This document shows positions 47,673-57,990 of a DNA stretch of 64,000 nt, one piece after another. A model generated the notes under the pieces. The model did no database searches. It saw only the letters and a list, made by a program, of their open reading frames with translations, and was not told where the DNA came from. How positions within the stretch are numbered: position 1 is the stretch's first letter; every line of letters starts with the position of its first letter. A program made the translations under genes and the position numbers. This DNA is from JAFDYH01 sp049840875 (GTDB lineage: Bacteria; Bacteroidota; Bacteroidia; Chitinophagales; Chitinophagaceae): assembly GCA_049840875.1 (NCBI GenBank), contig JASGJE010000007.1:62001-126000 (forward strand). The letters run 5' to 3'.

Positions 47673-49070
47673 CTAATTACTCGCAAACAACTTATCTTTT
47701 GGCACCACTTTTACTTTATTGCCATCTTTCAATGTTTTACTGATAGCATTATACGGACCAGAAATGACCTCATCGCCATCGTTTATACCGCTCAGGATTT
47801 CTATGTTGTTGATATCCTGGATACCTGTTTTTACAACTATTTTCTTTACTGTGTTATCTTTTTGGAGCACGAAAACCACTTCTTCTAACTGATCTGAAAG
47901 AGAATTATTCGAAGCGCCGTTATCATCGTTGTTATTGTTGTTATCGTCTCCTTTGTTTTTACTATCTTCTTTCTTTTTATCTGCTACGCTTTTATCGCTT
48001 CCTTTCTCTCTCGCGGCTACCGCATTGATAGGAACAGATAAAACATTATCATGTCGTTTTGTTTTGATGTCGGCGCTAGCGTTCATGCCCGGGCGGAATG
48101 GGAATTTCTTTGGCTTTGTCGGATCGATTAAATCTTTGTATGAATCTTGTGAAAGACGTATACGGACTTCATAGTTTGTTACATCATTGGAGGTAGTGCT
48201 GGCGCTTGTCGCGGAAGTTGCGGTCTTCGAGCTGCTGGCAATTTCTGTAACGATGCCCAAAAACTTGCGATTATTATATGCATCTACTTCTATATCGGCG
48301 CTATCACCAAGATTGATCTTTACAATATCATTTTCACCAACCTGCACACGGGCTTCTAATACGGCCATATCGGCTACACGCATCATTTCTGTACCCACGT
48401 TAAAACTATTACCAGCGACGCGTTCGCCTTTCTTGACACTCAATGAAGAGATCACGCCATTCATTGGAGCCGTCAACGTTGTACGACCAAGGTCTTTGTT
48501 GGCTCTTGCCAGGTTTGCCTGTGCGCTGATTATACTTGCTTTATTTCCCACGATGCTTTGTTCCGCAGCGGCATAATTGGCCTTCGCAGAAAGCCATGTG
48601 CTTTCTGACTGTTCGAATTCTGCCTGGGAAATAACTTTATCATTCAATAACTGCTTCTGACGATTATATGTTTTCTCAGCTTGTTCCAATGTCGCCTTTA
48701 GAGCGTTTAACTGAGCAGCGCTATTGGCAGTAATAGCCTGCTGTTGATTTACCGATGCAGAAGCCTGATCGCGTTGCGTAGCATAAATGTCGGCGTAAAT
48801 TTTAGCCAGCACTTGTCCCTTCTTTACGCTATCTCCTTCTTCCACGTTCAGTTCAACGATTTCACCAGAGATATCAGGGCTGATTTTTACTTCTACTTCC
48901 GGGTAAATCTGTCCGCTGGCATTTACAGTTTCGATGATGGTTCTTTTCACCGCTTTTTCAGCAGATACTTTAACGCCGTCATCGCCGCCTCCCGCAATCA
49001 ATTTGCCTGCTACCAGGATGACGATCAAAGCGACGAGAATAATCAAAATCCATTTAACAGTTTTATTCAT
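47673..49070 (-). CDS. Efflux periplasmic adaptor (membrane fusion protein, MacA/HlyD-like)
   Basis: 465 aa. One N-terminal TM segment (WILIILVALIVILVAG), biotinyl-lipoyl-like hairpin halves about 60-95 and 215-245 (SPDISGEIVELNVEEGDSVK and TAPMNGVISSLSVKKGERV), coiled-coil about 100-200, and a beta-barrel. A Lys/Asp/Asn-rich stretch (residues about 372-405) is an unusual low-complexity insert. It links an inner membrane ABC or RND pump to the TolC-type protein encoded 47 bp upstream; the pump itself is not in this window. Confidence 0.93.
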   Translation of the reverse strand: MNKTVKWILIILVALIVILVAGKLIAGGGDDGVKVSAEKAVKRTIIETVNASGQIYPEVEVKISPDISGEIVELNVEEGDSVKKGQVLAKIYADIYATQRDQASASVNQQQAITANSAAQLNALKATLEQAEKTYNRQKQLLNDKVISQAEFEQSESTWLSAKANYAAAEQSIVGNKASIISAQANLARANKDLGRTTLTAPMNGVISSLSVKKGERVAGNSFNVGTEMMRVADMAVLEARVQVGENDIVKINLGDSADIEVDAYNNRKFLGIVTEIASSSKTATSATSASTTSNDVTNYEVRIRLSQDSYKDLIDPTKPKKFPFRPGMNASADIKTKRHDNVLSVPINAVAAREKGSDKSVADKKKEDSKNKGDDNNNNNDDNGASNNSLSDQLEEVVFVLQKDNTVKKIVVKTGIQDINNIEILSGINDGDEVISGPYNAISKTLKDGNKVKVVPKDKLFASN

Positions 49071-49117
49071 TGGTTCTATTTGTAAGTTTTACAGATCTTG
49101 GTTTAGTTGGTACGATG

Positions 49118-50593
49118 CTAAAGTTTTAATCCCTGGCCTTTGTAGAATTCCAGCAACTTCATTTTAAATACATAATCAAACTGAGCATATGCCAATTGAG
49201 TTTTTGAAGTTTGTAAAGCGTTTTGTGTATTCAGCAATTCAAACGTTGACAACAACCCTAAATCATAACGCTTCTTGGCAAAATCATATGCTTTTTGCGC
49301 AGCTTCAACACCCTTTTTATTAGCATTAAATTTCTGAATAGACGCTGTTGCGTCTGTGTACGCCTTATAGATATCCTGTTTTAATTGCTGGTCTGACTGT
49401 TCTTTCGTTAGTTCCAGATTTTTTACTGTCAGCTTAGAACGTTCCCACGCAGTACGTGCCGCCCGCCCATTGAATATAGGTACACTCAGGCCTATACCAA
49501 TATTCTGACCGAAGTTGCCTCTGAACTGCTTGAAAAAGGCGTCTGACCGTAAATAATGATTAATTGTATTTGTGTTCTCAATATCTTCCTGCTCGATATT
49601 ACCATAAATGCCTGGTGCGATAACCGTACGTATTCCCGTCAAGGCTTTATAACCCAGATTTACGGTATCATATACCGGTATTTTTTTTTGTTTGGCATAA
49701 TTTGTACTCAGGCTGCCAAATGCTGTAATAGAAGGGTACATCGTAGCTCTTGAGGCTTCTGAAGATTTTATAGCTGATTTGATTCTGAGGTCATTTACTT
49801 TTTGCTGCGGCAGGTTGGCTAACGCTGATGTATAAACGGATTCAGGTTGCAACTCGGCCAATGATTCAACAGGAATTCTGTCAACCGGCGGAGCCTCTAT
49901 GTCAAATGGCTTGCCTGCATCAAGATTCAATAAAGCCTTTAACTGAAGAACAAATTGCTGGGCAGATGTCTGTGCCGTAATAAAATTTGAGCTATCCGTA
50001 GCCAATTGAGATTCGATTTGTACATAGTTTAATTCTGGTAATCTTCCGGCATCTACCTGCTTTCTTGTACTCTCCAATTGAGAAAGAGTTTGCTGTATTT
50101 GTATATCCGCAATATTCACCTGTTCCCTGGCCAGTAATATCTGCAGGTATGCTACGGCCACATTCAATGCAACGTCATTTTGTATTTTCTTTGTTTGTTC
50201 CAGATCGGCCTCGTAAGTCAGCTTATCGGCAGCAATAAGATTCTTGCGGTAAAACCAATTAAAAATTGTTATCTGCGACTGTAATTGGGCGCCGACGCTA
50301 AAAAAGCTATTATCTGTATAAATACCCGTCACGGGGTTATTGGAAAGGCCAAAGCTGTTACCTGCATTTCCGCTAAAATTAAACGTGGGAAGTGCGGTCG
50401 CTTTAGTTTGTTTTAATGTAAGGGCTGAAAACCTGGATTGCAGATCGGTCTGCCTTACTGAAATATTATTTTTCAGTGCATAATCCACACATTTCTGCAA
50501 ATCCCATTTTTCTATTGGCTGAGCAAAGATCGATTGAGTAAATACCAGCCCGGTTAAAAGGAAACATATGGAAAGGTGAACGTATTTTCTCAT
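49118..50593 (-). CDS. TolC-family outer membrane efflux protein
   Basis: 491 aa. Signal peptide (LSICFLLTGLVFTQSIFAQ), then two OEP repeats with long helices (NISVRQTDLQSRFSALTLKQ at about 42 and AAQKAYDFAKKRYDLGLLST near 430). Typical TolC length. First gene of a two-gene run with the adaptor. Confidence 0.94.
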   Translation of the reverse strand: MRKYVHLSICFLLTGLVFTQSIFAQPIEKWDLQKCVDYALKNNISVRQTDLQSRFSALTLKQTKATALPTFNFSGNAGNSFGLSNNPVTGIYTDNSFFSVGAQLQSQITIFNWFYRKNLIAADKLTYEADLEQTKKIQNDVALNVAVAYLQILLAREQVNIADIQIQQTLSQLESTRKQVDAGRLPELNYVQIESQLATDSSNFITAQTSAQQFVLQLKALLNLDAGKPFDIEAPPVDRIPVESLAELQPESVYTSALANLPQQKVNDLRIKSAIKSSEASRATMYPSITAFGSLSTNYAKQKKIPVYDTVNLGYKALTGIRTVIAPGIYGNIEQEDIENTNTINHYLRSDAFFKQFRGNFGQNIGIGLSVPIFNGRAARTAWERSKLTVKNLELTKEQSDQQLKQDIYKAYTDATASIQKFNANKKGVEAAQKAYDFAKKRYDLGLLSTFELLNTQNALQTSKTQLAYAQFDYVFKMKLLEFYKGQGLKL

Positions 50594-50666
50594 AATGCGG
50601 CAAAAATAAACGAATTATACTGCTCAAAAACTGAAAATTGACAAACGGAACATTAAAATTTTTGTC

Positions 50667-51845
50667 TTAATCCACCCTCTCAAGGGCCTGTTCGATATCT
50701 TTTACAAGGTAACTTGCCTCTTCAAGACCAACGTAAAGACGAACGTAGCGGTGTTCTTTATTAGCCGGATTAAACTCTTGTGGGGCGATTCCGGCACACT
50801 TTGGAATGACCAGGCTTTCATGACCTCCCCAGCTAACGGCCATCATAATATGTTTTAATGATTCGCAAAAGCGAACGATTGACTCTCTTTTCTGAGTTCG
50901 GATGATTATTGTCATCAGGCCGCAGGCATTCTTCATTTGCTTTTTGGCGAGCTGGTATTGCGGAAAGCTTTCGTCGAATGGAAAGATCACCCCCTCGATT
51001 TTGGGATGCTTTTTCAGGAATTGTACTACTTCGATTGTTGTCCTTGTAATCCTTTCCAGGCGGGCAGGCAGCGTTCGTAATCCGCGTATCAAAAGCCACG
51101 CATTAAATGGTTGTACGCCGCTACCTATATTAAGGTATTCACTGTCGAATATCTTTTTGATCATCGCTCTTGAGCCGCTCAATACACCCCCGAGTGTATC
51201 GCTATGACCGCCGATATATTTGGTGGCGGTTTGCATCGCCATATCGATACCCATCCCGATTACGTCCTGGTAGATAGGTGTGCAATAGCTGTTATCGATA
51301 AACGTAATGATATTTTTCTTTTTTGCGAGGGCGCATACAGCGGGTATATCCTGCATAGCGAAATCCCAGCTATTGGGGGACTCGAGATAGTATAATGTTG
51401 TATTGAACTGCGTCGCGTTTTCCCAGTTTTCAATTTTGGTGCCATCAATATAAGTGGTGCTCACACCAAATCGTGGTAATACAATGTCAAACATTTTCCA
51501 TGCCCATGTATATGGCAATTTTACAGAAACGATATGATCACCGGCTTTTACATTTGCCAATACTCCGGCGAAAATTGCAGAAGCGCCGCTGTTAAATACG
51601 AGACAATCTTCGGCTCCATCTAATGCTGCCAGTTTTTTGCGAAGAATCTCAACAGTCGGGTTCAACCCGCGGCTGTATAAGTAGCCACTCATTTCATCTT
51701 CAAATGCTTTCGACAGATCATCTACTTTATTAAAAACAAAATTGCTTGTCTGGATAATGGGCGCTGATACCGCGTTGTAATAGTTTTCCCGTTCTTCTGC
51801 CAGCTCGTTGATGATGTATGAAATATCTTTTTCCGTTGTTGACAT
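50667..51845 (-). CDS. PLP-dependent Cys/Met metabolism enzyme (cystathionine gamma-synthase/lyase family)
   Basis: 392 aa. SGYLYSRGLNPTVEILRKKL and LDGAEDCLVFNSGASAIFAG are the family's early motifs; the PLP lysine lies in MQTATKYIGGHSDTLGG; the end has SWGGHESLVIPK. Members are cystathionine gamma-synthase, cystathionine lyases and methionine gamma-lyase; the exact reaction cannot be decided here. Downstream of an amino-acid permease (36 bp gap) in the same orientation, so substrate uptake and breakdown may be coupled. Confidence 0.93.
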   Translation of the reverse strand: MSTTEKDISYIINELAEERENYYNAVSAPIIQTSNFVFNKVDDLSKAFEDEMSGYLYSRGLNPTVEILRKKLAALDGAEDCLVFNSGASAIFAGVLANVKAGDHIVSVKLPYTWAWKMFDIVLPRFGVSTTYIDGTKIENWENATQFNTTLYYLESPNSWDFAMQDIPAVCALAKKKNIITFIDNSYCTPIYQDVIGMGIDMAMQTATKYIGGHSDTLGGVLSGSRAMIKKIFDSEYLNIGSGVQPFNAWLLIRGLRTLPARLERITRTTIEVVQFLKKHPKIEGVIFPFDESFPQYQLAKKQMKNACGLMTIIIRTQKRESIVRFCESLKHIMMAVSWGGHESLVIPKCAGIAPQEFNPANKEHRYVRLYVGLEEASYLVKDIEQALERVD

Positions 51846-51881
51846 ATTCAGAGGTTTGAGAAGTTTAAGAGGTTTAAAAGT

Positions 51882-53255
51882 TCAAGAGGCTGGTGACTGA
51901 CTTGCTTTTTTGTACACAGAGAAATAGAGAATGAGAAATGCTGTAAATACCGCCACTCCTGTTAATGCGGTCTGATAGCTATCGGCAGCAATACTGATGG
52001 CTACAAAAATATAGCTCGTTATGAAAATGATGGGTAGTAATGGATATAATTTCATCTGGTAAATACCTGTCCCATCCAGGTTGGCCGTTCGCTTTCGCAA
52101 AATAAAAATACTGCCTGCTGAAAGCGCCATACCAAAACAGTCAAGAAATATGGAGAAGTTGATGATCTTATCAAACTCCTTCGACCAGAAGACAACGATA
52201 ATTGCCAATGCAGCAAAAAGAGTAACGGCCCATTTCAACGCACCTCTTGAATTTTTATCTTTTAAAAAGGCTGGTAATAATTTATCATCGCTCATAGCAT
52301 ACATCACGCGGGGATTGCTGAGCAGTTGCCCATTAATATACGCCAGCACACCAAGGAATATTAATACAGAAAGAATCCTTTCTGCATTTACACCAAATAT
52401 TTTCGAAGCCATAATGGCCGCGATATTTTTACTTGTCTTCAGGTTTTCAAAACCGATTACACTGACATAGGCGTAATTGATCAGCAGGTACAATACCACA
52501 ATAATGAAGATGCCCATGAAAATGCCGCGTGGTATATTTTTATTTGGTCGTTCTACATCTGCGCCGAGATTAATGGTCTGCTGGTAACCGCCGCAGGAGA
52601 AACTGACCGCAACGAGCCCGATTCCAAAACCTTTGATATACTCGATAAGTGTTTGATGATGTACCGGCGCAGACGGATAGATGTGAGCATTTCCAGTTGC
52701 AAAAAAAAGCGGTGTTATCAATAACAATATCATCGATATTTTAATAATGGTCAATACCGTTTGCGTTCTTGCACTTAACCGCAAACCAAGCATATTGACA
52801 CCATAAAATATAGCAATCGATGCAATGGCGATACTGATATGTATTAAGCGGACATGTTCAGCATTCGCTGCTATCTTCATATATTCCGGATCAACAGATG
52901 CCGGCACTATAACGCCGGTGATATACTCACCACCGACCAATGCAACTGCTGCACTTGACGATGCATTGGAGACAAGAATAATGCAATTGATAGCAAAGGC
53001 TACCGAAGGATGATATGCGTAGGAAATAACTTTATAGTAACCACCAGTAACAGGCAATCGGGATCCAATCTCTGCATAGGTCAATGCGCCACATAATGCG
53101 ATCAATCCGCCAGCTATCCAGCACATAAAAAACACGAAAGAGGTAGGGGATGCGATAGCGACATTTACCGGTGTTCTGAAAATGCCCATGCCAATAACAA
53201 AACTTACTACCAGCATCGTGAGATCGAACAAACCAATCTTATTCTTTAACGCCAT
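51882..53255 (-). CDS. APC-family amino acid permease
   Basis: 457 aa with 12 predicted TM helices. The start (LFDLTMLVVSFVIGMGIF, with the GMGIFRTP motif) is the TM1 substrate-binding break of APC transporters, and GGLIALCGALTYAEIGSRLP is the family's second motif. Co-directional with the PLP enzyme. A CTGATAGCTATCGGCAG near-palindrome lies inside the coding sequence at 51972-51988. Confidence 0.94.
   Translation of the reverse strand: MALKNKIGLFDLTMLVVSFVIGMGIFRTPVNVAIASPTSFVFFMCWIAGGLIALCGALTYAEIGSRLPVTGGYYKVISYAYHPSVAFAINCIILVSNASSSAAVALVGGEYITGVIVPASVDPEYMKIAANAEHVRLIHISIAIASIAIFYGVNMLGLRLSARTQTVLTIIKISMILLLITPLFFATGNAHIYPSAPVHHQTLIEYIKGFGIGLVAVSFSCGGYQQTINLGADVERPNKNIPRGIFMGIFIIVVLYLLINYAYVSVIGFENLKTSKNIAAIMASKIFGVNAERILSVLIFLGVLAYINGQLLSNPRVMYAMSDDKLLPAFLKDKNSRGALKWAVTLFAALAIIVVFWSKEFDKIINFSIFLDCFGMALSAGSIFILRKRTANLDGTGIYQMKLYPLLPIIFITSYIFVAISIAADSYQTALTGVAVFTAFLILYFSVYKKASQSPAS
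51972..51988. repeat. Near-palindrome of the CCGATAGCTATCGG type inside the permease gene
   Basis: Read in the permease as the AADSYQ codons. Chance is possible for such a short word, but it recurs in nadC and at 55563. Confidence 0.3.
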
Positions 53256-53311
53256 GCAATGAAGATAATAAAATAAACGTTCTACCTTCGTTCAATAGAC
53301 CCCATCACTCC

Positions 53312-55387
53312 ATGAAGCAACTTTTACTAACTGCGGTTGTCCTCCAGGCATTTATTGCAGGCTTTTCACAGGAACAAAATACTGATACAACAAAGAACCT
53401 TTCGGAAGTTATTGTTAAAGCCTATGAGCAGAACCGCCAATTAAAGCAGACCTCTGCAGCGATCAATTTTATCAGCGAAGCACAACTGCAACGCTATGGC
53501 AATGCGAACATTTTACCAGCATTAAATAATACGCCGGGCGCAAGAATGGAAGAGCGGTCTCCGGGAAGTTATCGGTTGAACCTCCGCGGTAGTACATTAC
53601 GTTCACCATTTGGTGTACGCAATGTAAAAATCTACTGGGATGGAATTCCGCTGACTGATCCGGGAGGCAATACTTACCTGAATCAATTAAGTTTCTATAA
53701 TATCAATTCACTCGAAGTGATTAAAGGACCAGGTGGTAGTTTATATGGTGCAGGAACAGGTGGTGTTATCTTAATACATAGTCAACCGGAAACATGGCAG
53801 CCGGGTGCAAGTGTAAGCTATCTTGCAGGAAGCTATGGCCTCAGCAATTTTAATGCGCAGGCAAAATTTGGCACTGACGAAAGAAATACTACTGTTAATT
53901 ATTCCCGTCTCACAAGTGATGGCTATCGTGATCATACAGCTATGCGCCGCGATGTAATCACCTGGCAATCGAAACTGAAGTCAACTGAAAAACAAGAATT
54001 GAGCGCTTCTGTTTTATATGGTGACATGTATTATCAAACTCCGGGTGCATTGACGAAAGCCGAATATACGGCGAACGCAAGAGCAGCACGACCTGCTGCC
54101 GGAGCATTTTTAAGCGCCGACCAGGTAAAAGCTGCTATCTATCAAAAAACATTTCTTGCCGGAATCACTAACGAATATCATTTCACCAGTGATTTTGAAA
54201 ATGTGACGACGATTTATGGAGCATTTTCGCAAATCAGAAATCCTACGTTTCGTAATTACGAGCGCAGAATGGAACCACATTTTGGCGGACGTACTGCCTT
54301 CAAATGGAATCATCAATTCAATACCTCAACCTTGCAGTTTGTGGTAGGTAGTGAAGCGCAGAAAGGATTTTTCAGTACGAAAACCTATAAGAACAATTTT
54401 GGCGTACCGGATAGTTTGCTGACTGATGATGATATTAATATCTGGACTTACTCTGTATTTGGCCAGGCAGATTTACAATTACCGCATGATTGGAACCTGA
54501 CTGCAGGCGTGAGTTTAAATAAATCGTCTATTACAATTACACGCTTATCAGTTCCGTCGTTTGTTCCGGTGAACAGCACTTACAGTAACGAATGGGCGCC
54601 GAGAATAGCATTATCAAAAAGACTAGTATCGAATCTCTGGATATACGGAAGTGTATCAAAAGGATTTTCACCGCCGATGGCGCAGGAAGTATTGCCGTCG
54701 ACAAGTGTTATTAGTTTGGGATTACAAGCTGAACATGGCGTAAACTATGAAGCGGGAATTAAAAGCAGTTGGTTGCAACAGCGGTTGTATGTAGAAATAA
54801 ATGCGTTTTACTATCAATTGAAAAATGCAATTGTTTCGCGAAAAGATGCCAGCAATGCTGATTACTATACAAATGCCGGCTCTACCAAACAAAGAGGTAT
54901 CGAATCGCAGGTCAGTTACCAGTTGTTTGAGAAAAAATATTCTTTCCTGAATAATGCGAGGATCAGTGTAAGCAATACACTGAATAAGTTTAACTATAAC
55001 GATTTCAAACAATCAACTACAGACTTTTCCGGTAAAAAAATGCCAAGCGTATCGCCTAACACATTTACAGCGGCGTTAGATCTTGTTACGAAGCCGGGAG
55101 TGTATATCAATCTAAGTTATTTCTATAGCGACCCGATTCCTTTGAATGATGCCAACAGTGATTTTGCTACTTCCTATAACTTATTAGGCGGGCGAATTGG
55201 CTGGAAGAAACTGGCAGCAAAAAAACTGTTACTTGATTTTGCAGTTGGCGCCGATAACCTTTTTGACGTGAAGTATAGCTTAGGTAATGATATCAATGCT
55301 ACTGGCGGACGATATTATAATGTAGCGCCGGGAAGGAACTTTTATGGTGGTGTAACAGTTAGTTTTTTGTGTAAGAAGAGGGATTAA
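53312..55387 (+). CDS. TonB-dependent outer membrane receptor
   Basis: 691 aa. Signal peptide (KQLLLTAVVLQAFIAGFSQ), TonB-box-like NLSEVIVKA, plug domain (AALNNTPGARMEERSPGS..., LRGSTLRSPFGVRNV, VIKGPGGSLYGAGTGGVI) and a 22-strand barrel ending near NFYGGVTVSFL. Substrate unknown; no N-terminal carboxypeptidase-like domain, so it is not SusC-like. Divergent from the permease. Terminator follows at 55410. Confidence 0.94.
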   Translation: MKQLLLTAVVLQAFIAGFSQEQNTDTTKNLSEVIVKAYEQNRQLKQTSAAINFISEAQLQRYGNANILPALNNTPGARMEERSPGSYRLNLRGSTLRSPFGVRNVKIYWDGIPLTDPGGNTYLNQLSFYNINSLEVIKGPGGSLYGAGTGGVILIHSQPETWQPGASVSYLAGSYGLSNFNAQAKFGTDERNTTVNYSRLTSDGYRDHTAMRRDVITWQSKLKSTEKQELSASVLYGDMYYQTPGALTKAEYTANARAARPAAGAFLSADQVKAAIYQKTFLAGITNEYHFTSDFENVTTIYGAFSQIRNPTFRNYERRMEPHFGGRTAFKWNHQFNTSTLQFVVGSEAQKGFFSTKTYKNNFGVPDSLLTDDDINIWTYSVFGQADLQLPHDWNLTAGVSLNKSSITITRLSVPSFVPVNSTYSNEWAPRIALSKRLVSNLWIYGSVSKGFSPPMAQEVLPSTSVISLGLQAEHGVNYEAGIKSSWLQQRLYVEINAFYYQLKNAIVSRKDASNADYYTNAGSTKQRGIESQVSYQLFEKKYSFLNNARISVSNTLNKFNYNDFKQSTTDFSGKKMPSVSPNTFTAALDLVTKPGVYINLSYFYSDPIPLNDANSDFATSYNLLGGRIGWKKLAAKKLLLDFAVGADNLFDVKYSLGNDINATGGRYYNVAPGRNFYGGVTVSFLCKKRD

Positions 55388-55409
55388 AAATATTGTCAGT
55401 TTAATGAAT

Positions 55410-55437
55410 GCCCGGTGTTACTACCGGGCTTTTTTAT
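55410..55437 (+). terminator. Terminator after TonB receptor
   Basis: GCCCGGT / ACCGGGC stem with TTTTTTATTT directly after. Confidence 0.9.
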
Positions 55438-55562
55438 TTACATATTGTCAAACCTACAATTGATAACAATAATCATTTCTTCTATCCAATTCATCCTCCT
55501 TACATTTGCGGCCGATTTGGTTCTTTGCTTTAATTAAAGACTACTGCAAAATGTTGAATAGC

Positions 55563-55578
55563 TCCGATAGTAATCGGA
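55563..55578. repeat. TCCGATAGTAATCGGA palindrome
   Basis: Perfect outer arms TCCGAT/ATCGGA with a 4-base centre; same type as words in nadC and the permease. Confidence 0.4.
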
Positions 55579-55616
55579 ATGTTGCAGTACAATTGTGCGA
55601 TGCAAGAATGCTCAAT

Positions 55617-55638
55617 CTGCCTGTCGGCAGACAGGTAG
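55617..55638. repeat. CTGCCTGTCGGCAGACAGG palindromic repeat
   Basis: Related to the word inserted in hemW at 45310-45330. It sits just upstream of the cobalamin riboswitch. Confidence 0.7.
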
Positions 55639-55654
55639 TAGCAGAAAGCTAAGT

Positions 55655-55850
55655 ACATAATAATTGAAGAGATTAAAAGGGAAGTCCGGTGAAAATCCGG
55701 CGCTATCCCCGTAGCTGTAAAGAGGCCTCTCCAACCCCTCCAAAGGAGGGCTTACGAAGAGCTTTATACTTCGCCACTGTTCGAGAAATTGGAACGGGAA
55801 GGCATTAAAGCAAATACCTCTAAGCCAGAAGACCTGCCAGATCGATAAAC
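55655..55850 (+). promoter_or_regulatory. Cobalamin riboswitch 1 (upstream of BtuB-like receptor)
   Basis: Contains AAAAGGGAA, CCGGTGAAAATCCGGCGC, CCCCGTAGCTGT, GCCACTGT, GGGAAGGC and the B12 box GCCAGAAGACCTGCC at 55824-55838, in the right order. A GGCCTCTCC palindrome (55722-55752) occupies the variable stem. A stem GCTTTCGG/CCGAAAGGC follows the box and may be the expression platform. It precedes a TonB-dependent receptor, the classic B12-uptake target. Confidence 0.95.
55722..55752. repeat. GGCCTCTCC-type palindromic repeat inside riboswitch 1
   Basis: GAGGCCTCTCCAACCCC ... AAAGGAGGGCTT between CCCCGTAGCTGT and GCCACTGT. Similar to copies at 46443 and 58220. Confidence 0.75.
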
Positions 55851-55957
55851 AACATTCAAGCTTTCGGGTGAAAGGCGTGAAATGTAAAAGCCGAAAGGCA
55901 TTTATATTTCTTCTCTTTTATTTTCTCGGAAGCAGTCATACAAAAATCAGTTGAACA

Positions 55958-57904
55958 ATGAAAAGAAGAATTTTTGTAGTGGCTGCTGTTACAATCATCA
56001 GCAGTCGTCTATTGGCGCAGGAAGACACAACAAAAAACCTCGACGAGGTGGTGCTTACTGCCAGCAAGTATCCAAAAAAGCAAAGCGAAACAGGTAAGGT
56101 AATTACCGTTATCAATCATCAGCAACTCGAGCAAAGCGGTGGTAAATCATTGAGTGAAATTCTCAATACAATCTCCGGCACTAATATCCTTGGTGCGAAT
56201 AATAGTCCGGGCACCAATCTTAGTGCAAGCATTCGTGGTTCATCGTCAGGTAATGTGCTTATTCTTGTTGATGGCATGCCTGCAAATGATCCTTCCGCTA
56301 TCACCAATTATTTTGATCTGAATTTCTTTGCGGTTGATCAGATTGAACGCATTGAAATCTTAAAAGGAGGTCAATCAACATTGTATGGTTCGGATGCTGT
56401 GGCGGGTGTGATTAATATCATCACAAAAAAACCGTCGGGTAAAAAGTTTGGAGTGAGCGTTGGTGTTGCTGCCGGATCGTATGGCACATTCAAACAGAAT
56501 GTATCGATGTCTGGCAATCAAAACAAAATGGATTATTCTGTCAATTATGTTCATCTCAATTCAAAAGGTTTTTCAAGCGCCTATGATTCTACTGGTAAGG
56601 GCGATTTTGATAAAGATGGTATCGAGCAACATGCGGTGAGCGGAAATATCCGTTTCAAACTCAGCAATAAACTACAATGGAAATTACTGGGTAGTTATAA
56701 TTACTATAAAACAGGACTTGATGCTTCAGCATTTAACGATGAAAAAAACTATAACGCAAAAAACACGAATGCACAAGGTGGAACAGGATTGGTATATAAT
56801 CACACGAATGGTTCGTTACATTTCAATTACCTCTTCAACTATGTAAGCCGCGGTTATCTTGATGATTCGAATTATGTTACCACGCCTGCAAGTTTCGCAA
56901 AAAGTCTGTACGTTGGCCGCGTTCATTTTGCAGAAGTGTACAACAACTGGCAATGGACAAACTGGGAATTGCTGGCTGGAGTAGATTATCGTTTTAACAA
57001 TACCTATCAACGTTATTTTTCCACTGGGCCTTACGGACCTTACGACCCCCCTGTTTTGAATAATAAATCAACGCAGGTTAGTCCATATGCTTCGATAGTA
57101 TATAAAACGAATACAGGATTTAATGTGGAAGCTGGTGGAAGATGGAATTATCATTCTGTTTACGGAAATAATTTTACTTACACCTTCAATCCATCTTATT
57201 TAATTCACAATACAGTGAAGCTATTTGCTAATTTATATTCTGCGTATAAAGTACCAACGCTTTATCAATTATATGATGCGGATGCTGGCAATAAAGACCT
57301 GAAGCCGGAAAAAGGAATCATTGGTGAAGCGGGTGTTCAATTTCTAAAGGCAAAAGGTTTTGATTTTCGCGTTACTGGTTTCTATAGAAAAACAAAAGAC
57401 GCTATCATCTATAGTTTTGATAACAATACTTTCCAAAGTCTGTACATCAATGTAGCGGAGCAAAAAAATTATGGCGCAGAGGTGGAGGCAAATTATAAAT
57501 GGCAGAAGCTATCAGTTACTGCAAACTATACCTACACCGATGGAAAAACCAAATCATCGTATGATGGTACAGGTTCGCAGTTAGGAAAAGATACAAGCTA
57601 TTATAACTTGTATCGCATTCCAAAAAATGCATTTAATCTTACTATTGGTTACCAGTTTACAAAATCATTCTTTGTAAGTGTCTTATTACATTCTGTAAGT
57701 AAGCGTGAAGAATACATCTATGCGGGAGCGCCAGCTATGCTCGATGGATATACAACAATCGATCTTTATGCTGACTATAAGTTTGCGAAACGTTTTATGA
57801 TCTTCGTTGATTTCAGAAATCTTACGGATAAAAAATATTTTGATTGGTTGGGTTACAATACAAAGCGATTCAATTTTATGGCGGGAATTAATTTTCGGTT
57901 GTAA
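55958..57904 (+). CDS. btuB: TonB-dependent receptor, BtuB-like cobalamin/cobinamide receptor
   Basis: 648 aa. Signal peptide ending near LLAQ, TonB-box-like NLDEVVLTA, plug with LSEILNTISGTNILG, IRGSSSGNVLILVDGMPAND and ILKGGQSTLYGSDAVAGVIN, then barrel repeats to the final Phe/Leu (NFMAGINFRL). The plug's IRG..NVLILVDG pattern and length are those of BtuB. The cobalamin riboswitch directly upstream supports a B12 or cobinamide substrate. Confidence 0.93.
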   Translation: MKRRIFVVAAVTIISSRLLAQEDTTKNLDEVVLTASKYPKKQSETGKVITVINHQQLEQSGGKSLSEILNTISGTNILGANNSPGTNLSASIRGSSSGNVLILVDGMPANDPSAITNYFDLNFFAVDQIERIEILKGGQSTLYGSDAVAGVINIITKKPSGKKFGVSVGVAAGSYGTFKQNVSMSGNQNKMDYSVNYVHLNSKGFSSAYDSTGKGDFDKDGIEQHAVSGNIRFKLSNKLQWKLLGSYNYYKTGLDASAFNDEKNYNAKNTNAQGGTGLVYNHTNGSLHFNYLFNYVSRGYLDDSNYVTTPASFAKSLYVGRVHFAEVYNNWQWTNWELLAGVDYRFNNTYQRYFSTGPYGPYDPPVLNNKSTQVSPYASIVYKTNTGFNVEAGGRWNYHSVYGNNFTYTFNPSYLIHNTVKLFANLYSAYKVPTLYQLYDADAGNKDLKPEKGIIGEAGVQFLKAKGFDFRVTGFYRKTKDAIIYSFDNNTFQSLYINVAEQKNYGAEVEANYKWQKLSVTANYTYTDGKTKSSYDGTGSQLGKDTSYYNLYRIPKNAFNLTIGYQFTKSFFVSVLLHSVSKREEYIYAGAPAMLDGYTTIDLYADYKFAKRFMIFVDFRNLTDKKYFDWLGYNTKRFNFMAGINFRL

Positions 57905-57939
57905 TAACTTTAATAAATGAAAAACGAAAAGTGAAAAGT

Positions 57940-57990
57940 GAAAAATTAGCTGCGAGCTAATGGCTAATAGCTGTTAGCTCTTAGCTTTTA
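57940..57990. repeat. AGCTAA/TTAGCT repeat train
   Basis: Words TTAGCTGCGAGCTAATGG and CTAATAGCTGTTAGCTCT alternate AGCTAA and TTAGCT units, giving a palindromic low-complexity tract; it follows GAAAAGTGAAAAGTGAAAA repeats. Confidence 0.7.
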
